In this document: in pieces, positions 54,750 to 63,866 of the stretch
How the letters are laid out: every line of letters begins with the position of its first letter
Position numbering within the stretch: the first letter of the stretch is position 1
Assembly: GCF_000430745.1 (NCBI RefSeq)
Contig: NZ_AUMP01000003.1
Coordinates: 281,503 to 345,502, forward strand
From: Fictibacillus gelatini DSM 15865
Lineage (GTDB): Bacteria; Bacillota; Bacilli; Bacillales; Fictibacillaceae
Direction: 5' to 3'
Length of the DNA stretch: 64,000 nucleotides
Made by a program: the position numbers and the translations under genes
Notes under the pieces: model-generated
Databases searched by the model: none
What the model was told of the DNA's origin: nothing
The model's input: only the letters and a program-made list of their open reading frames with translations

Positions 54750-56927
54750 ATGAAACTTATTATTGCGGAAAAGCCAGACCAGGGAGCAAAGCTTGCCGCT
54801 CCGTTTCCCCATAAGAAAAAGTCGGGCTTTATTGAAATCGCGCCAAATGAATTGTTTCCCAAAGGCGCCCTCTTAACATGGGCGATTGGCCATTTATGCG
54901 AATTGGTCGCGCCGGAAGAATATGATGCAAGGTGGAAAAAGTGGTCGCTTTCAACACTGCCAATCATTCCTTCGCAATTTAAGCATCGGGTGATGAAATC
55001 AAAATGGAAGCAGTTTCAAATCATCAAAGAATTGGTGCATAAAAGAGAAATAGAGGAAATCATCATGGCAGGCGATGCAGAACGGGAAGGAGAAGCGATT
55101 ATCCGCATCATTTTGCAATTATGCAAAACGAACAAAAAAATGAAGCGGTTATGGATTTCTTCGTTAACCCCGAAATCAGTAGTAAAAGGATTTCAACAGT
55201 TGCTTGACGAAAAAGAGACGAGAAACATTTACTATGAAGCGCTGAGCCGCGCCTGTGCGGATTGGCTCGTTGGCATCAATATTTCACGCGCATATACGCT
55301 TTTGCTCCGGCAAAAAGGCATTTCGGACGTTTTCTCAGCGGGACGCGTCCAGACCCCGACGCTAGCGTTAATTGTTAAACGGGAAAAAGAAATTGAAAAC
55401 TTCCGCTCAGAGCCTTTTTGGGAAGTGAATGCCATTTTTAACATGAACGGCAAGCGGTACGAAGGAAAATGGCATAAAGAAGGCGAAACCCGCTTATCCG
55501 ATCAAAAGTTAGCTAATAAAATCGCTGAGTTCTGCCGAGGAAAAGAGGCCAGGGTCCAATCGGTAGAAAAAGAACGAAAGGAACTGCAGCCGCCTTATCT
55601 GTTCAATTTATCTTCCCTGCAAGCGACAGCGAATAAAATGTATAAATTTTCCCCACAAAAGACGCTCGACATTGCACAAAAATTATATGTAAAAGGGATC
55701 ATTTCTTATCCCCGAAGCGATTCCAGTTTTGTGACAAAAGAAGAAGCAGCGCTATTTCCTGAAACGCTTCAAAAACTAAGCAACTTCGAGCAATATCAAT
55801 CGTACTTCCCGCTGCCCTTCCAATCGATTGCGAATAATAAACGGTATGTAAATGAAAAAAAGGTTACCGATCACTATGCGATTATACCGACTGAGCAAGT
55901 CGTCAATCCAGAGAAACTGTCAGCGGAAGAACAAAAAATATACAATTTGATCGTTCTTCGTCTCATTGCCGCCCACTATGACAATGCCATCTTTGACTAT
56001 ACGACGGTCCATACATTAGTGGATGAAAGAGCCTCCTTCATTTCTAAAGGAAAAGAACAAATCCAGGAAGGATGGCGAAAAGTCATTTATGATAAAAGTG
56101 AAAAGGCAGGGGATGAGGAACAAGATTTGCCTCCTTTAGAAGAAAAAGAGAAAGGAAACGTTGAAGAGGCAAACGTAAAAGAAGGGAAGACGCAGCCGCC
56201 GAAACGGTATACAGAAGGCCAGCTGATCACATTGATGAAGACATGTGGAAAACATTTAGAAGATAAAGAGCTCGTCAAAGTGTTGAACAGCACGGAAGGC
56301 CTCGGGACAGAAGCAACACGGGCAGGAATCATTGGCGTCTTAAAAGACCGAAAGTATATTGAAATCAAGAAAAACCAGGTGTTTGCGACAGATAAAGGGA
56401 AGCTATTAATTGAAGCGGTTGGAGCGAGCATTCTTGCTTCTCCCGAAATGACGGCAAAATGGGAAAAAAGGCTTCATGAAATCGGGGAAGGGAAGGCGGA
56501 GGCGCAAGCTTTTATGGAACAGGCGAAAAGGCTCGCCGTCAGCTTGATTGAAGAAGCAAAAGAGAAGAGCGTCACATGGAATTTTGAAGGTTATTCTCTA
56601 GAAGCATTCAAAACGAAAAGTCCATCGAAAAAACGAACGGGGATCGGCACGAAAATGGGCAAATGCAAAAAATGCGATGGCGATATCATCAATAAGGGAA
56701 CATTTTATGGTTGTACTAATTACAAAACGAAAAACTGCACGTTTACCGTTTCAAAAAAAATATTAGGAAAGACGATTTCGCAGGCGAACGTGAAAAAAGT
56801 ACTAAAAGACGGAAAATCCGGTCTCATTAAAGGATTTAAAAAAGGAGATAAAAGCTTTGATGCATTTCTCATCTATAATGAAAAGGAAGAGAAGATCGTT
56901 TTTTCGTTTGCAGAGGGCAAACAATAA
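54750..56927 (+). CDS. topB: DNA topoisomerase III
   Basis: A 725-residue type IA topoisomerase (B. subtilis TopB, 727). The Toprim domain starts MKLIIAEKPDQGAKLA and has AGDAEREGEAI. The catalytic tyrosine is in GIISYPRSDSSFV near residue 315. The C-terminal region after ~640 carries a cysteine cluster (CKKCDGDI, CTNYKTKNC) typical of the zinc-like TopB tail. It decatenates DNA and resolves recombination intermediates. ATG after AAAGGAG; it stands as a single gene. Confidence 0.95.
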   Translation: MKLIIAEKPDQGAKLAAPFPHKKKSGFIEIAPNELFPKGALLTWAIGHLCELVAPEEYDARWKKWSLSTLPIIPSQFKHRVMKSKWKQFQIIKELVHKREIEEIIMAGDAEREGEAIIRIILQLCKTNKKMKRLWISSLTPKSVVKGFQQLLDEKETRNIYYEALSRACADWLVGINISRAYTLLLRQKGISDVFSAGRVQTPTLALIVKREKEIENFRSEPFWEVNAIFNMNGKRYEGKWHKEGETRLSDQKLANKIAEFCRGKEARVQSVEKERKELQPPYLFNLSSLQATANKMYKFSPQKTLDIAQKLYVKGIISYPRSDSSFVTKEEAALFPETLQKLSNFEQYQSYFPLPFQSIANNKRYVNEKKVTDHYAIIPTEQVVNPEKLSAEEQKIYNLIVLRLIAAHYDNAIFDYTTVHTLVDERASFISKGKEQIQEGWRKVIYDKSEKAGDEEQDLPPLEEKEKGNVEEANVKEGKTQPPKRYTEGQLITLMKTCGKHLEDKELVKVLNSTEGLGTEATRAGIIGVLKDRKYIEIKKNQVFATDKGKLLIEAVGASILASPEMTAKWEKRLHEIGEGKAEAQAFMEQAKRLAVSLIEEAKEKSVTWNFEGYSLEAFKTKSPSKKRTGIGTKMGKCKKCDGDIINKGTFYGCTNYKTKNCTFTVSKKILGKTISQANVKKVLKDGKSGLIKGFKKGDKSFDAFLIYNEKEEKIVFSFAEGKQ

Positions 56928-57004
56928 GCATTACGTTTTTTAAATCAAGAAGTTTATGGTATGGTATTAACGCATTACTATACTAGTTAGAAAGGATTGG
57001 AAAG

Positions 57005-58168
57005 ATGCAAAACTTTGTATTTCAAAATCCAACAAAACTCATTTTTGGACAGGGCCAGTTAGAGCAATTAAAAATAGAAGTTCCCCAGTACGGTAAGAAA
57101 GTGTTGATCGTCTATGGGGGAGGGAGCATTAAGCGAAATGGAATCTACGATCAAATTACATCAATATTGGATGAAATCGGTGTTGAATTTGTAGAATTGA
57201 GCGGGGTTGAGCCGAATCCGCGAGTATCAACTGTAAGGAAAGGGATTAACATTTGCCGGGAAAACGGTGTTGACTTCATTCTTGCGGTTGGTGGAGGAAG
57301 TGTCATTGACTGCACGAAAGCAATCGCCGCCGGGACGAAGTATGAAGGAGATGTCTGGGACCTGGTTACGAAGAAAGCGATTGCGCAGGAAGCCCTGCCG
57401 TTTGGAACGGTTCTTACATTGGCGGCGACCGGGTCTGAAATGAATAGCGGATCAGTGATTACGAATTGGGAAACAAACGAAAAGTATGGCTGGGGAAGCC
57501 CGGTCACGTTCCCGAAATTCTCCATATTGGATCCTCGCCATACATTTACAGTGCCGCGGGATCAAACCGTTTACGGCATGGTTGACATCATGTCTCACGT
57601 ATTCGAACAATATTTCCATCATGGTACAAACACGCCGATCCAGGACCGTTATTGTGAATCGATTTTACGGACAGTCATTGAAACGGCACCGAAACTTGTT
57701 AATGACCTTGAGAACTATAAGTACAGAGAAACGATTTTATATGCGGGAACGATGGCGTTAAACGGAACCCTCGCAATGGGTGTTCGCGGCGACTGGGCAA
57801 CTCATAACATCGAACATGCTGTTTCTGCCGTTTACGATATCCCTCACGGCGGTGGGTTGGCTATTCTTTTTCCAAACTGGATGAAGCATGTGCTCGATGA
57901 AAATGTCGCCCGCTTCAAGCAAATGGCGGAGCGTGTGTTCTCTATCAATGCGGAAGGAAAAACAGACCGGGAAGTTGCGCTGGAAGGAATAGAAGCGCTA
58001 AGACGTTTCTGGACGTCTATCGGCGCTCCATCAAGACTCGCCGACTACGGAATTGGAGAGGAAAAGTTGGACGTCATGGCTGAAAAAGCGATGGCCAACG
58101 GTGAATTCGGCCACTTTAAACAATTGAATAAAGAAGATGTTCTGGCCATCTACCGGGCATCGTTGTAA
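57005..58168 (+). CDS. Iron-containing alcohol dehydrogenase (BdhA/YugJ type)
   Basis: A 387-residue group III alcohol dehydrogenase. It shows the NAD(P)-binding [15 protein letters not shown] near residue 95, [11 protein letters not shown], and metal-site segments [13 protein letters not shown] and [21 protein letters not shown]. The nearest Bacillus relatives are YugJ and YugK, annotated as NADH-dependent butanol dehydrogenases; the physiological aldehyde is not certain. ATG after AAAGGATTGGAAAG. Confidence 0.92.
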   Translation: MQNFVFQNPTKLIFGQGQLEQLKIEVPQYGKKVLIVYGGGSIKRNGIYDQITSILDEIGVEFVELSGVEPNPRVSTVRKGINICRENGVDFILAVGGGSVIDCTKAIAAGTKYEGDVWDLVTKKAIAQEALPFGTVLTLAATGSEMNSGSVITNWETNEKYGWGSPVTFPKFSILDPRHTFTVPRDQTVYGMVDIMSHVFEQYFHHGTNTPIQDRYCESILRTVIETAPKLVNDLENYKYRETILYAGTMALNGTLAMGVRGDWATHNIEHAVSAVYDIPHGGGLAILFPNWMKHVLDENVARFKQMAERVFSINAEGKTDREVALEGIEALRRFWTSIGAPSRLADYGIGEEKLDVMAEKAMANGEFGHFKQLNKEDVLAIYRASL

Positions 58169-58170
58169 CA

Positions 58171-58203
58171 ATGGGGAGACTATGTTGTAATCATAGTCTC
58201 CTT
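58171..58203 (+). terminator. Intrinsic terminator after the alcohol dehydrogenase
   Basis: GGAGACTATG / CATAGTCTCC stem with a TTGTAAT loop, followed by TTTAG. Confidence 0.7.
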
Positions 58204-58282
58204 TAGTTTCGTGAAAGAGTTCGATTTCATGTATTGACCAGATGGCAAAGGAAATAATGACGAAAGAAGGGAGGGACGACGG

Positions 58283-58429
58283 ATGAAAAATGAGCGAGTG
58301 CCAGAGCATAAAATGAACTTTACAGGTGATGTAGAAGAAGCGCTTGATAATACCAATGCTGATGTCATGCGAAATACGACGTCAAGAAACAAAACGGTTG
58401 ATGATCAAGCCAATTTAAAAAAAGAATAA
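58283..58429 (+). CDS. Small hydrophilic protein, 48 residues
   Basis: A small charged protein (starts MKNERVPEHKMNFTGD, ends DDQANLKKE) with a good ribosome binding site (GGGAGGGA, 9 nt before the ATG) and its own terminator at 58441. Composition is Asn/Lys/Asp/Glu-rich without hydrophobic segments, reminiscent of minor spore or stress proteins, but I do not recognise the family. Confidence 0.6.
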   Translation: MKNERVPEHKMNFTGDVEEALDNTNADVMRNTTSRNKTVDDQANLKKE

Positions 58430-58440
58430 TAATCGTAATA

Positions 58441-58477
58441 CAAAGGACAGCAACCAGTGGGGTTGCTGTCCTTTGTT
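58441..58477. terminator. Bidirectional terminator between two small convergent genes
   Basis: A 15-bp perfect stem, CAAAGGACAGCAACC with its complement, and a 5-nt loop. It serves the + gene ending at 58429 and perhaps the - gene ending at 58503. Confidence 0.8.
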
Positions 58478-58502
58478 GAAAATCTCCAGAAAAGTTTCAT
58501 GC

Positions 58503-58646
58503 TTATGTCGTCTCACCTTCAGTGGTTTTGCTTCTTTTTTTATTTTTTGTATCAAATTCTTTAGCACGTCCAGTATCTTGTTTGTTTTTCATTTCGGAAT
58601 CATCAAAAATGGCGTTGATCAGTTTCGGAACTTCATTTTTTGGCAT
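58503..58646 (-). CDS. Small protein, MPKNEV paralogue 1 (47 residues)
   Basis: Begins MPKNEVPKLINAIFDDSE, then a Lys/Thr-rich tail ending KTTEGETT. A ribosome binding site (AAAGGAAG, 8 nt upstream) supports translation. No signal peptide. It shares the N-terminus with a second small gene 200 bp further right on the same strand (58846-58947). Family unknown. Confidence 0.55.
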   Translation of the reverse strand: MPKNEVPKLINAIFDDSEMKNKQDTGRAKEFDTKNKKRSKTTEGETT

Positions 58647-58845
58647 TTCATACGCTTCCTTTCTTTTTTTCTGTATTGATTAGTATGCCAGAGAGGGCAG
58701 AAACCATTCTTGACAAGACACTATAACCACTATGAAGCACTTTTTTCTGGACGGTATTTTTGACGCCCTAGAAGTCAAGAACATGGGCATTGCAATGATT
58801 AAAGGGATTTATTGCAATGGAAGTACGCCAAATACGATGCTTAAA

Positions 58846-58947
58846 TCAAGTATCATTTTTGGCGTGTTCTTCTTGTTTGCTGCTGTTACTGTTGATCTCA
58901 TCACCAAAAAAAGCCTCAATCAATAATTCAACTTCATTTTTAGGCAT
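58846..58947 (-). CDS. Small protein, MPKNEV paralogue 2 (33 residues)
   Basis: Begins MPKNEVELLIEAFFGDE and ends QEEHAKNDT, preceded by GGGGGATCAAAG. It matches paralogue 1 at MPKNEV..LI.A.F.D and then by common polar composition. It is too short for confident calling alone, but the shared start and good ribosome binding sites make the pair credible. A + strand frame across the same bases encodes a hydrophobic peptide and is taken as a shadow. Confidence 0.45.
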   Translation of the reverse strand: MPKNEVELLIEAFFGDEINSNSSKQEEHAKNDT

Positions 58948-59120
58948 CTTTGATCCCCCTACTTTTTAAATCAGTATATGAGAACAACAGAATAATTAAA
59001 ACTTAATTATCATAAAAACTGACATAAAGTTGAACCCTAATCATTCTACACATTTAATATTTAGAGGATGAGAAATTTGGCAAAAAATAAGAAAGGACAA
59101 TTGAACGTTCCGACGTCGTG

Positions 59121-59166
59121 GAACTGAGAAGCTCCCACCTCTCAGCGAAGGTGCTGAGTAGTTCAC
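59121..59166. mobile_element. Possible IS200/IS605-family end remnant
   Basis: A subterminal-type hairpin (CTCAGC, GAAGGT loop, GCTGAG) preceded by AGAAGCTCCCACC and followed by AGTAGTTCAC resembles the right ends of IS605/IS1341-type elements, which commonly finish in GTAGTTCAC. No transposase, TnpB or left end is visible. It could be a relic or a coincidence. Confidence 0.3.
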
Positions 59167-59167
59167 A

Positions 59168-59200
59168 TAAAAAAAAGACCACGTATTACTAAGTGGTCTT
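59168..59200 (-). terminator. Terminator of the rap-phr operon
   Basis: On the minus strand AAGACCAC / GTGGTCTT with a 10-nt loop is followed by T8. It overlaps the phr stop codon. Confidence 0.8.
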
Positions 59201-59357
59201 AGAGTGTTTCTCCGTGCCCTTCTTGGACAAATTTTGCAGCAACATAGTGGGTTGAAAGCGTTTCTCCGTGTCCTGCCTCCTTTTTTAAGCTTAACTCAGT
59301 AATTGAAACGGTAAATGCCAGGGCAAGACAACCTAAAACAAAAAGGAATTTCTTCAT
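59199..59357 (-). CDS. Phr-type signalling peptide precursor with duplicated GHGETL
   Basis: A 52-residue precursor: a positively charged start and hydrophobic export signal (MKKFLFVLGCLALAFTVSIT), then a polar tail that contains GHGETL twice, once internally (KEAGHGETLS) and once as the C-terminus (VQEGHGETL). Phr precursors are exported, cleaved to penta- or hexapeptides at or near the C-terminus, re-imported by Opp and bind the cognate Rap. The ATG overlaps the rap stop codon (ATGA), the usual rap-phr arrangement. GHGETL or HGETL is the predicted signal. Confidence 0.85.
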   Translation of the reverse strand: MKKFLFVLGCLALAFTVSITELSLKKEAGHGETLSTHYVAAKFVQEGHGETL

Positions 59358-60454
59358 TTCAACGCCCCTCTTTCAAGTAGTTTTTGTTTCGCCTCATAGG
59401 CAATATAAAAGTAATAATTACTTTTCTCTGCTTTATTTTTATTATAAAAACGAACGGCCAACTTTTCGGCATAATCTTGAACATATATCCATAATTCTTC
59501 TTTATTGAAGTAGTCAATTCCTTCTTTTACAGCCGATTCTAACTCAGTATCTTCTACCGAATGATTCATTTTGTGAAGAATATTTAAATGGATACGATAT
59601 TCTTCGTTATTGGCTTCTTCGCAATGTTTTAATCCTTCCTCGACAAAGGCTACTGCTGTTTCCGGTTCTCCGATTTTGTAGTATTCACGGGCTAAGAGAA
59701 ATGTTGTTTTATCTAGCTTAACTCCTTTTTCATAAACAAATTTTAAGCGATTGATGGCTGCTGCAGAAAGATTTTGATCGGCATATAAGAGACCAAGATT
59801 GTATCGAACGGTTAATGATAATTTTTCATGCTTCTTTTCCTCTGCGATGCTCAATGCTGCAATAAAATGTTCTTCAGCTTCCTCGAATTGTTTTAACGAG
59901 ATACATGCCAATCCTAAAATATTTTCACAGTCAGCAGCGCTGATCTCATATCCGGGCTTTTCCTCAAATAATGACTTTGCTTTTGATGCATAATGAGTTG
60001 CCAATAATGGTTGCTCAATATGGTAGTAAAAAATTGCGACTTTATAATTGAATTCCGCATTCTCTATCTCATCATCAACATATTTTAAATAGTTTTCAGC
60101 TTTTATGTAATATTGACGCGCATCACTATAATTTCCTGTTTTTGTAGTTAAAATCGCTTTAAAAAAGTAATAGTAATAAGTGATAAAATCGTCAGTTTGT
60201 GCTAGGGGCAAATCAATGTTTTGCAATGTTTTTTCCGCACTAGTTAAATCATTGATGAGCATTAGATACCGGGAATCTAGTAAAGAGTAATAGACAAATA
60301 GGGTTTGGGTTGGATCATGTTCCATGCTCTGAAGCTTTTGCTCTATCTGATTTTTCAGTTGTCTTGATTTAATAAGATTTTGTGACCGAATTTCCTGATA
60401 CCACTCATTCAACAATTGCATCATCTGTTCTTTGCTAATCGCCTGGACAGCCAT
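59354..60454 (-). CDS. Rap-family TPR regulator (aspartate phosphatase or activator-binding type)
   Basis: A 366-residue all-helical protein of Rap length. The N-terminal three-helix bundle begins with LNEWYQEIRSQN and is followed by TPR repeats (AEFNYKVAIFYYHIEQPLLATHYA divided here, ENILGLACISLKQFEEAEEHF, YNLGLLYADQNLSAAAINRL). Rap proteins dephosphorylate Spo0F-P or sequester ComA-type regulators and are inhibited by the cognate Phr peptide encoded just downstream. Which target applies cannot be told from sequence. Confidence 0.9.
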   Translation of the reverse strand: MAVQAISKEQMMQLLNEWYQEIRSQNLIKSRQLKNQIEQKLQSMEHDPTQTLFVYYSLLDSRYLMLINDLTSAEKTLQNIDLPLAQTDDFITYYYYFFKAILTTKTGNYSDARQYYIKAENYLKYVDDEIENAEFNYKVAIFYYHIEQPLLATHYASKAKSLFEEKPGYEISAADCENILGLACISLKQFEEAEEHFIAALSIAEEKKHEKLSLTVRYNLGLLYADQNLSAAAINRLKFVYEKGVKLDKTTFLLAREYYKIGEPETAVAFVEEGLKHCEEANNEEYRIHLNILHKMNHSVEDTELESAVKEGIDYFNKEELWIYVQDYAEKLAVRFYNKNKAEKSNYYFYIAYEAKQKLLERGALK

Positions 60455-60870
60455 TAAATCCCCTCCTATTCCTTATTTTTCCTTAATGCTAATTTGATAG
60501 TATCATAAAGAAGAATAAAAAGAAATTGGGAAAATTGTCGTAAAAAGGGTACTTTAACTCTACGGACATCTGTTCTATTTTCTCAAAAAAAGCAACAGGT
60601 TCTAGTTCTACTCTTTGGCTGTCCAAAGATTTAGTAGTTTCCATTTTAGTTCCTTCCATTCTGAAATACTTGGAAAGAGATCGAAAAAGAAGAAAAATAT
60701 TAGCTTTTTAGCAGCGCAAAATAATGTCCTGCAACTTTGAAATAGGCTAATAGTCCTATTTTCCTCTCAATCTATTTACTGGAAATTAACGTTTGAAATA
60801 ATCATCAATGAATCTAAATATGATGTAAGTTAAGACAACCCGTACGTGGCGAACTTTAAAAAGATTGGGA
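60455..60870. other. Intergenic region upstream of rap
   Basis: About 415 bases without a credible gene. AT-rich; the rap promoter must lie at its left edge. No long ORF, clear hairpin or repeat was found in the middle portion. The right end carries the terminator of the DUF3900 gene. Confidence 0.5.
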
Positions 60871-60900
60871 ATAAAAGCCGGGTTCAATAAAACCCGGCTT
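60871..60900 (-). terminator. Terminator of the DUF3900 gene
   Basis: AAGCCGGGTT / AACCCGGCTT stem with a 6-nt loop, followed on the minus strand by TTTATTCCC. Confidence 0.8.
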
Positions 60901-61967
60901 CAATGTCCGCTTTTTCTTTTAATCCTCTCCATCACTGCATCCAGCTCATCCGGCTTCAAAAACTCAATTGGCGAAAATCCTTTTTCAAACAAAATGGAAT
61001 CCGATTCGATGATGGTCACATAACGGCCGTTCACTTTGGCGAGGTGGATTTGATCACCGAAATCAGCCAACAGCCCTTTAATGGAAATATGGTCGGCTTT
61101 CATTTTTAATTCCAGTTCCGGTGTATGCTCAACAATTTGGGATGCCGCTTCGACGACCTGCTCTGTTGTAAAATGCTCGCGTATTTCCCGCTTCGGACTG
61201 GCCGCCCACGTTTCCATCGCTTCTTCCATCTGTTCCCGCTCTTCACTGTTCTCTTCATACGTTTCCTCGATATGCTCGCGAACCATGCCGATCACCTGTG
61301 TTTTCACGATTTCCGGCATCGACTGTTCGTACTCTACGAACTTTAAAAAGTCCTCGAAATAGCGGGCATGAGAAGCTTGATGGATCTTTAGTTCGCCTTC
61401 CTCGATCATTCCTTCTTCCGGCATGTACGGATATTGAATCGATTTCATGTTTTTCGTTGTAATTGCCATTTCGACATTGCGGATAAGGGACGTTTCATCT
61501 GCAATGGAAGCGACTTTTGGCTCGAAGTCACATTTCATAATGAAGACGAATGGATCGTCGAAATACTTCCGTAGCTTTGCGGATGCGACAAGGAATACAC
61601 CGCCGCGCACTGCGCTCGTATCGAGATAGGAGGAAACAAACTGCTCACTGATTTTCCTGAAATCTTCCTCTGTCGCGGCAAAACGAGCCCGGTGAAAGAG
61701 ATTATAATTCGGGTTCGAATCGAGTGCGTGCCCGGGCTCGACGATAAACCGGCCAATCTTCGTCGGCACTTGTTCAGTTTTTGGATGCCGTTCCACTTTC
61801 CGCTTAACAATTTTCGTCAGTTCACCGTCCAAAAAGTCTTTTAATGCGCTAGATTCATAGGTTTCACTATTCAATGTTTGAAAATGCTTATAATGTTTAT
61901 TCGCCTGTTCGCCTTTTCCTTCTACATGCACGACGAAAAATGACAAATACGTAATTGTAAAATCCAT
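60900..61967 (-). CDS. DUF3900 family protein
   Basis: A 355-residue soluble protein starting MDFTITYLSFFVVHVEGKGE, with QASHARYFEDFLKFVEYE near residue 205 and a C-terminal segment KGLLADFGDQIHLAKVNGRYV. I place it in DUF3900 from memory of these segments. The function is unknown. The ATG at 61967 has AGGGTG 6 nt upstream. An open frame runs further upstream to 62357 but overlaps the GNAT gene on the other strand and lacks coding character, so it was excluded. Confidence 0.75.
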   Translation of the reverse strand: MDFTITYLSFFVVHVEGKGEQANKHYKHFQTLNSETYESSALKDFLDGELTKIVKRKVERHPKTEQVPTKIGRFIVEPGHALDSNPNYNLFHRARFAATEEDFRKISEQFVSSYLDTSAVRGGVFLVASAKLRKYFDDPFVFIMKCDFEPKVASIADETSLIRNVEMAITTKNMKSIQYPYMPEEGMIEEGELKIHQASHARYFEDFLKFVEYEQSMPEIVKTQVIGMVREHIEETYEENSEEREQMEEAMETWAASPKREIREHFTTEQVVEAASQIVEHTPELELKMKADHISIKGLLADFGDQIHLAKVNGRYVTIIESDSILFEKGFSPIEFLKPDELDAVMERIKRKSGH

Positions 61968-62139
61968 TTCATTCACCCTGGCTTCATTTCTTTGACTCTC
62001 ATTAGTATAGAAACCTGGCAAACTTTCGTCAATTTTAATATATGATAGTAGCATATCAAGGTAGTTAAACACGATAAAAATATGTTGTGACAGGAACACA
62101 TGTTTGCTAAAATGAAATAAACGACAGAGGGGGAGTTTA

Positions 62140-62612
62140 ATGAGCAATTTAGTGCTTCGGAATGTGATTGAGGATGACCTTCCTATTTTTTTAAGCATCA
62201 GCAGGATAGTGAAGCAAATCAAATGGCTGCCTTTACAAGCAAGGATCCTAATGATTGGAATGGCTTCGTTGAACACTGGAACAAAATACTTACAAATAGG
62301 GATATTATTAGCCAAACGATTATTGTTGAAAACATTGTAGTTGGACATATTGCACATTTCGAGCAGTTTGGAGAACCAGAAGTCACCTATTGGATCGGAA
62401 AGGAATATTGGGGTAGGGGAATCGCAACCAATGCATTACGAGAATTTCTAAAACAGGTTACAATTCGTCCACTATATGCTCGTGCCGCGAAAGACAATGC
62501 TGGATCCCTTAAGGTTTTAAAAAAATGTGGCTTCACAATTTCGGGCGAAGACATCGGGTATTCAAATGCGCGCGGTAAAGATGTTGAAGAGTTTGTTCTA
62601 ACCCTCAACTAA
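62140..62612 (+). pseudogene. GNAT N-acetyltransferase, frameshifted at a T7 run
   Basis: The first frame encodes MSNLVLRNVIEDDLPIF, a typical GNAT start (ribosome binding site AGAGGGGGAG), then leaves the family at the T run 62186-62192. The +1 frame from there gives KHQQDSEANQMAAFT and continues to 62612 with WIGKEYWGRGIATNALREFL (acetyl-CoA-binding RGIA) and the GNAT C-terminal AAKDNAGSLKVLKKCGF. Adding one T restores a normal ~157-residue acetyltransferase. It is either a recent pseudogene, a slippage switch, or a sequencing error in the homopolymer. Confidence 0.85.
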
Positions 62613-62993
62613 AGAAATTCAAGCCATGTTGTTTGCGATTAAGAACATCAATAGCCAAATTCTCACTGCCAGAAACAAAAGGGAATTTGGCTATTTTATT
62701 TCTTAAAATTATATGCGAAATTTTACATACATCATTTCTTTTAAGTACTTTTTGAAATGACTTTTATGAATAATCCAAATCTTTGTGTGGTTTTTTCGCG
62801 TTTTGCTGGTGGTACCCCTCATTAGCTATATTTTTTTAAACCTCCAATTTCGGTGAAGAGCCGCTGAATTTGTTATGTTGCCTGTTTACGTACTAAACTT
62901 ATGAATGAGAATAGACCCTGCTTAATTGTGCACGAAATGTCGGATGGATCCATTCAAATCCCGTTATTCTATGGATGAAGGAGGTCATAAATT
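62613..62993. other. Intergenic region between GNAT gene and araC-type gene
   Basis: About 380 bases. It holds a terminator-like hairpin for the GNAT gene (AATAGCCAAATTC and its complement, 62650-62695, followed by TTATTTCTT). No credible ORF or other structure was seen in the remaining ~290 bases. The araC-type gene's ribosome binding site is GAAGGAGG just before 62994. Confidence 0.55.
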
Positions 62994-63866
62994 ATGGATT
63001 TGCTTAAGAACATGAATGGTGCGATAACATACATCGAAGAAAACCTTGCAAATGACATTGACTTTAAAGAAGTGGCAAGGCTTGCTTTCTGCTCTGAATA
63101 TCATTTTAAAAGGATGTTTTCCTTTCTTGCAGGCATTTCGCTTTCCGAATACATCCGCCGTAGACGCCTTACGCTAGCCGCATTTGAACTTAAGGATAGA
63201 AACGTCAAAGTTATTGACATTGCGATGAAATATGGGTATGAATCACCCGATTCTTTTACTAGAGCTTTTCAAAAGCTACATGGCATAACACCGTCAGAAG
63301 CGAGAAAAAATGGCCATTCACTTAAAGCTTTTCCACGGATGATCTTCCAATTATCCATTATGGGAGGAAATGAAATGAACTATCGTATTGAAGAAAAAAA
63401 GGAATTTCGGATCGTAGGCATTAAGAAAAAGGTTCCATTGATTTTTAAAGGAGTTAACCCGGAGATTGACGCTATGTGGAAAAGTTTAGATGATGAGCTA
63501 ATCCTTCAATTAAAAACGCTTTCCAATGTCGCTCCGCTTGGACTTATTAGCGCATCAACAAACTTTTCAGAAGGTAGAATGGAGGAGAAGGGGGAGCTTG
63601 ACCATTATATTGGCGTGGCCACAACGAATGAATGCCCCGATCAACTTTCAGCACTTGAAGTTCCCGCCTTGACATGGGCTGTTTTCGAAGCGATCGGACC
63701 ATTTCCTGATACGCTTCAAGAAGTATGGGGGCGCATTTATTCTGAATGGTTTCCATCTTCAAACTATGAACAAATTGAGGGCCCGGAAATTTTGTGGAAT
63801 GAGAGTAAAGATGTAACCTCGGCATCTTTCAAAAGTGAAATTTGGATTCCGGTTTTGAAAAAGTAA
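62994..63866 (+). CDS. AraC-family regulator with GyrI-like effector domain
   Basis: A 290-residue protein. Two helix-turn-helix motifs of an N-terminal AraC domain occupy residues ~1-105 ([51 protein letters not shown]). The C-terminal ~150 residues form a GyrI-like/SOUL-type small-molecule binding domain ([19 protein letters not shown], ending EIWIPVLKK). Relatives such as Rob-type and multidrug-responsive regulators bind drugs or hydrophobic ligands. The target genes are unknown. Confidence 0.9.
   Translation: MDLLKNMNGAITYIEENLANDIDFKEVARLAFCSEYHFKRMFSFLAGISLSEYIRRRRLTLAAFELKDRNVKVIDIAMKYGYESPDSFTRAFQKLHGITPSEARKNGHSLKAFPRMIFQLSIMGGNEMNYRIEEKKEFRIVGIKKKVPLIFKGVNPEIDAMWKSLDDELILQLKTLSNVAPLGLISASTNFSEGRMEEKGELDHYIGVATTNECPDQLSALEVPALTWAVFEAIGPFPDTLQEVWGRIYSEWFPSSNYEQIEGPEILWNESKDVTSASFKSEIWIPVLKK

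Noticed and set aside
58732-58926. Plus-strand 64-residue ORF with a hydrophobic segment
   Set aside because: It has no ribosome binding site and is antisense to the MPKNEV paralogue 2 gene, which is better supported.
59077-59127. Sixteen-residue ORF (TTG start) before the possible IS605 end
   Set aside because: It is too short, and the AGAGGATG signal may be chance. No homologue is known to me.
60541-60870. Possible small RNA or repeat in the rap upstream region
   Set aside because: No stable hairpin, promoter-terminator pair or repeat could be identified by eye.
61968-62357. N-terminal extension of the DUF3900 frame giving a 485-residue protein
   Set aside because: The extension overlaps the GNAT gene on the opposite strand, has no coding character, and the ATG at 61967 has its own ribosome binding site.
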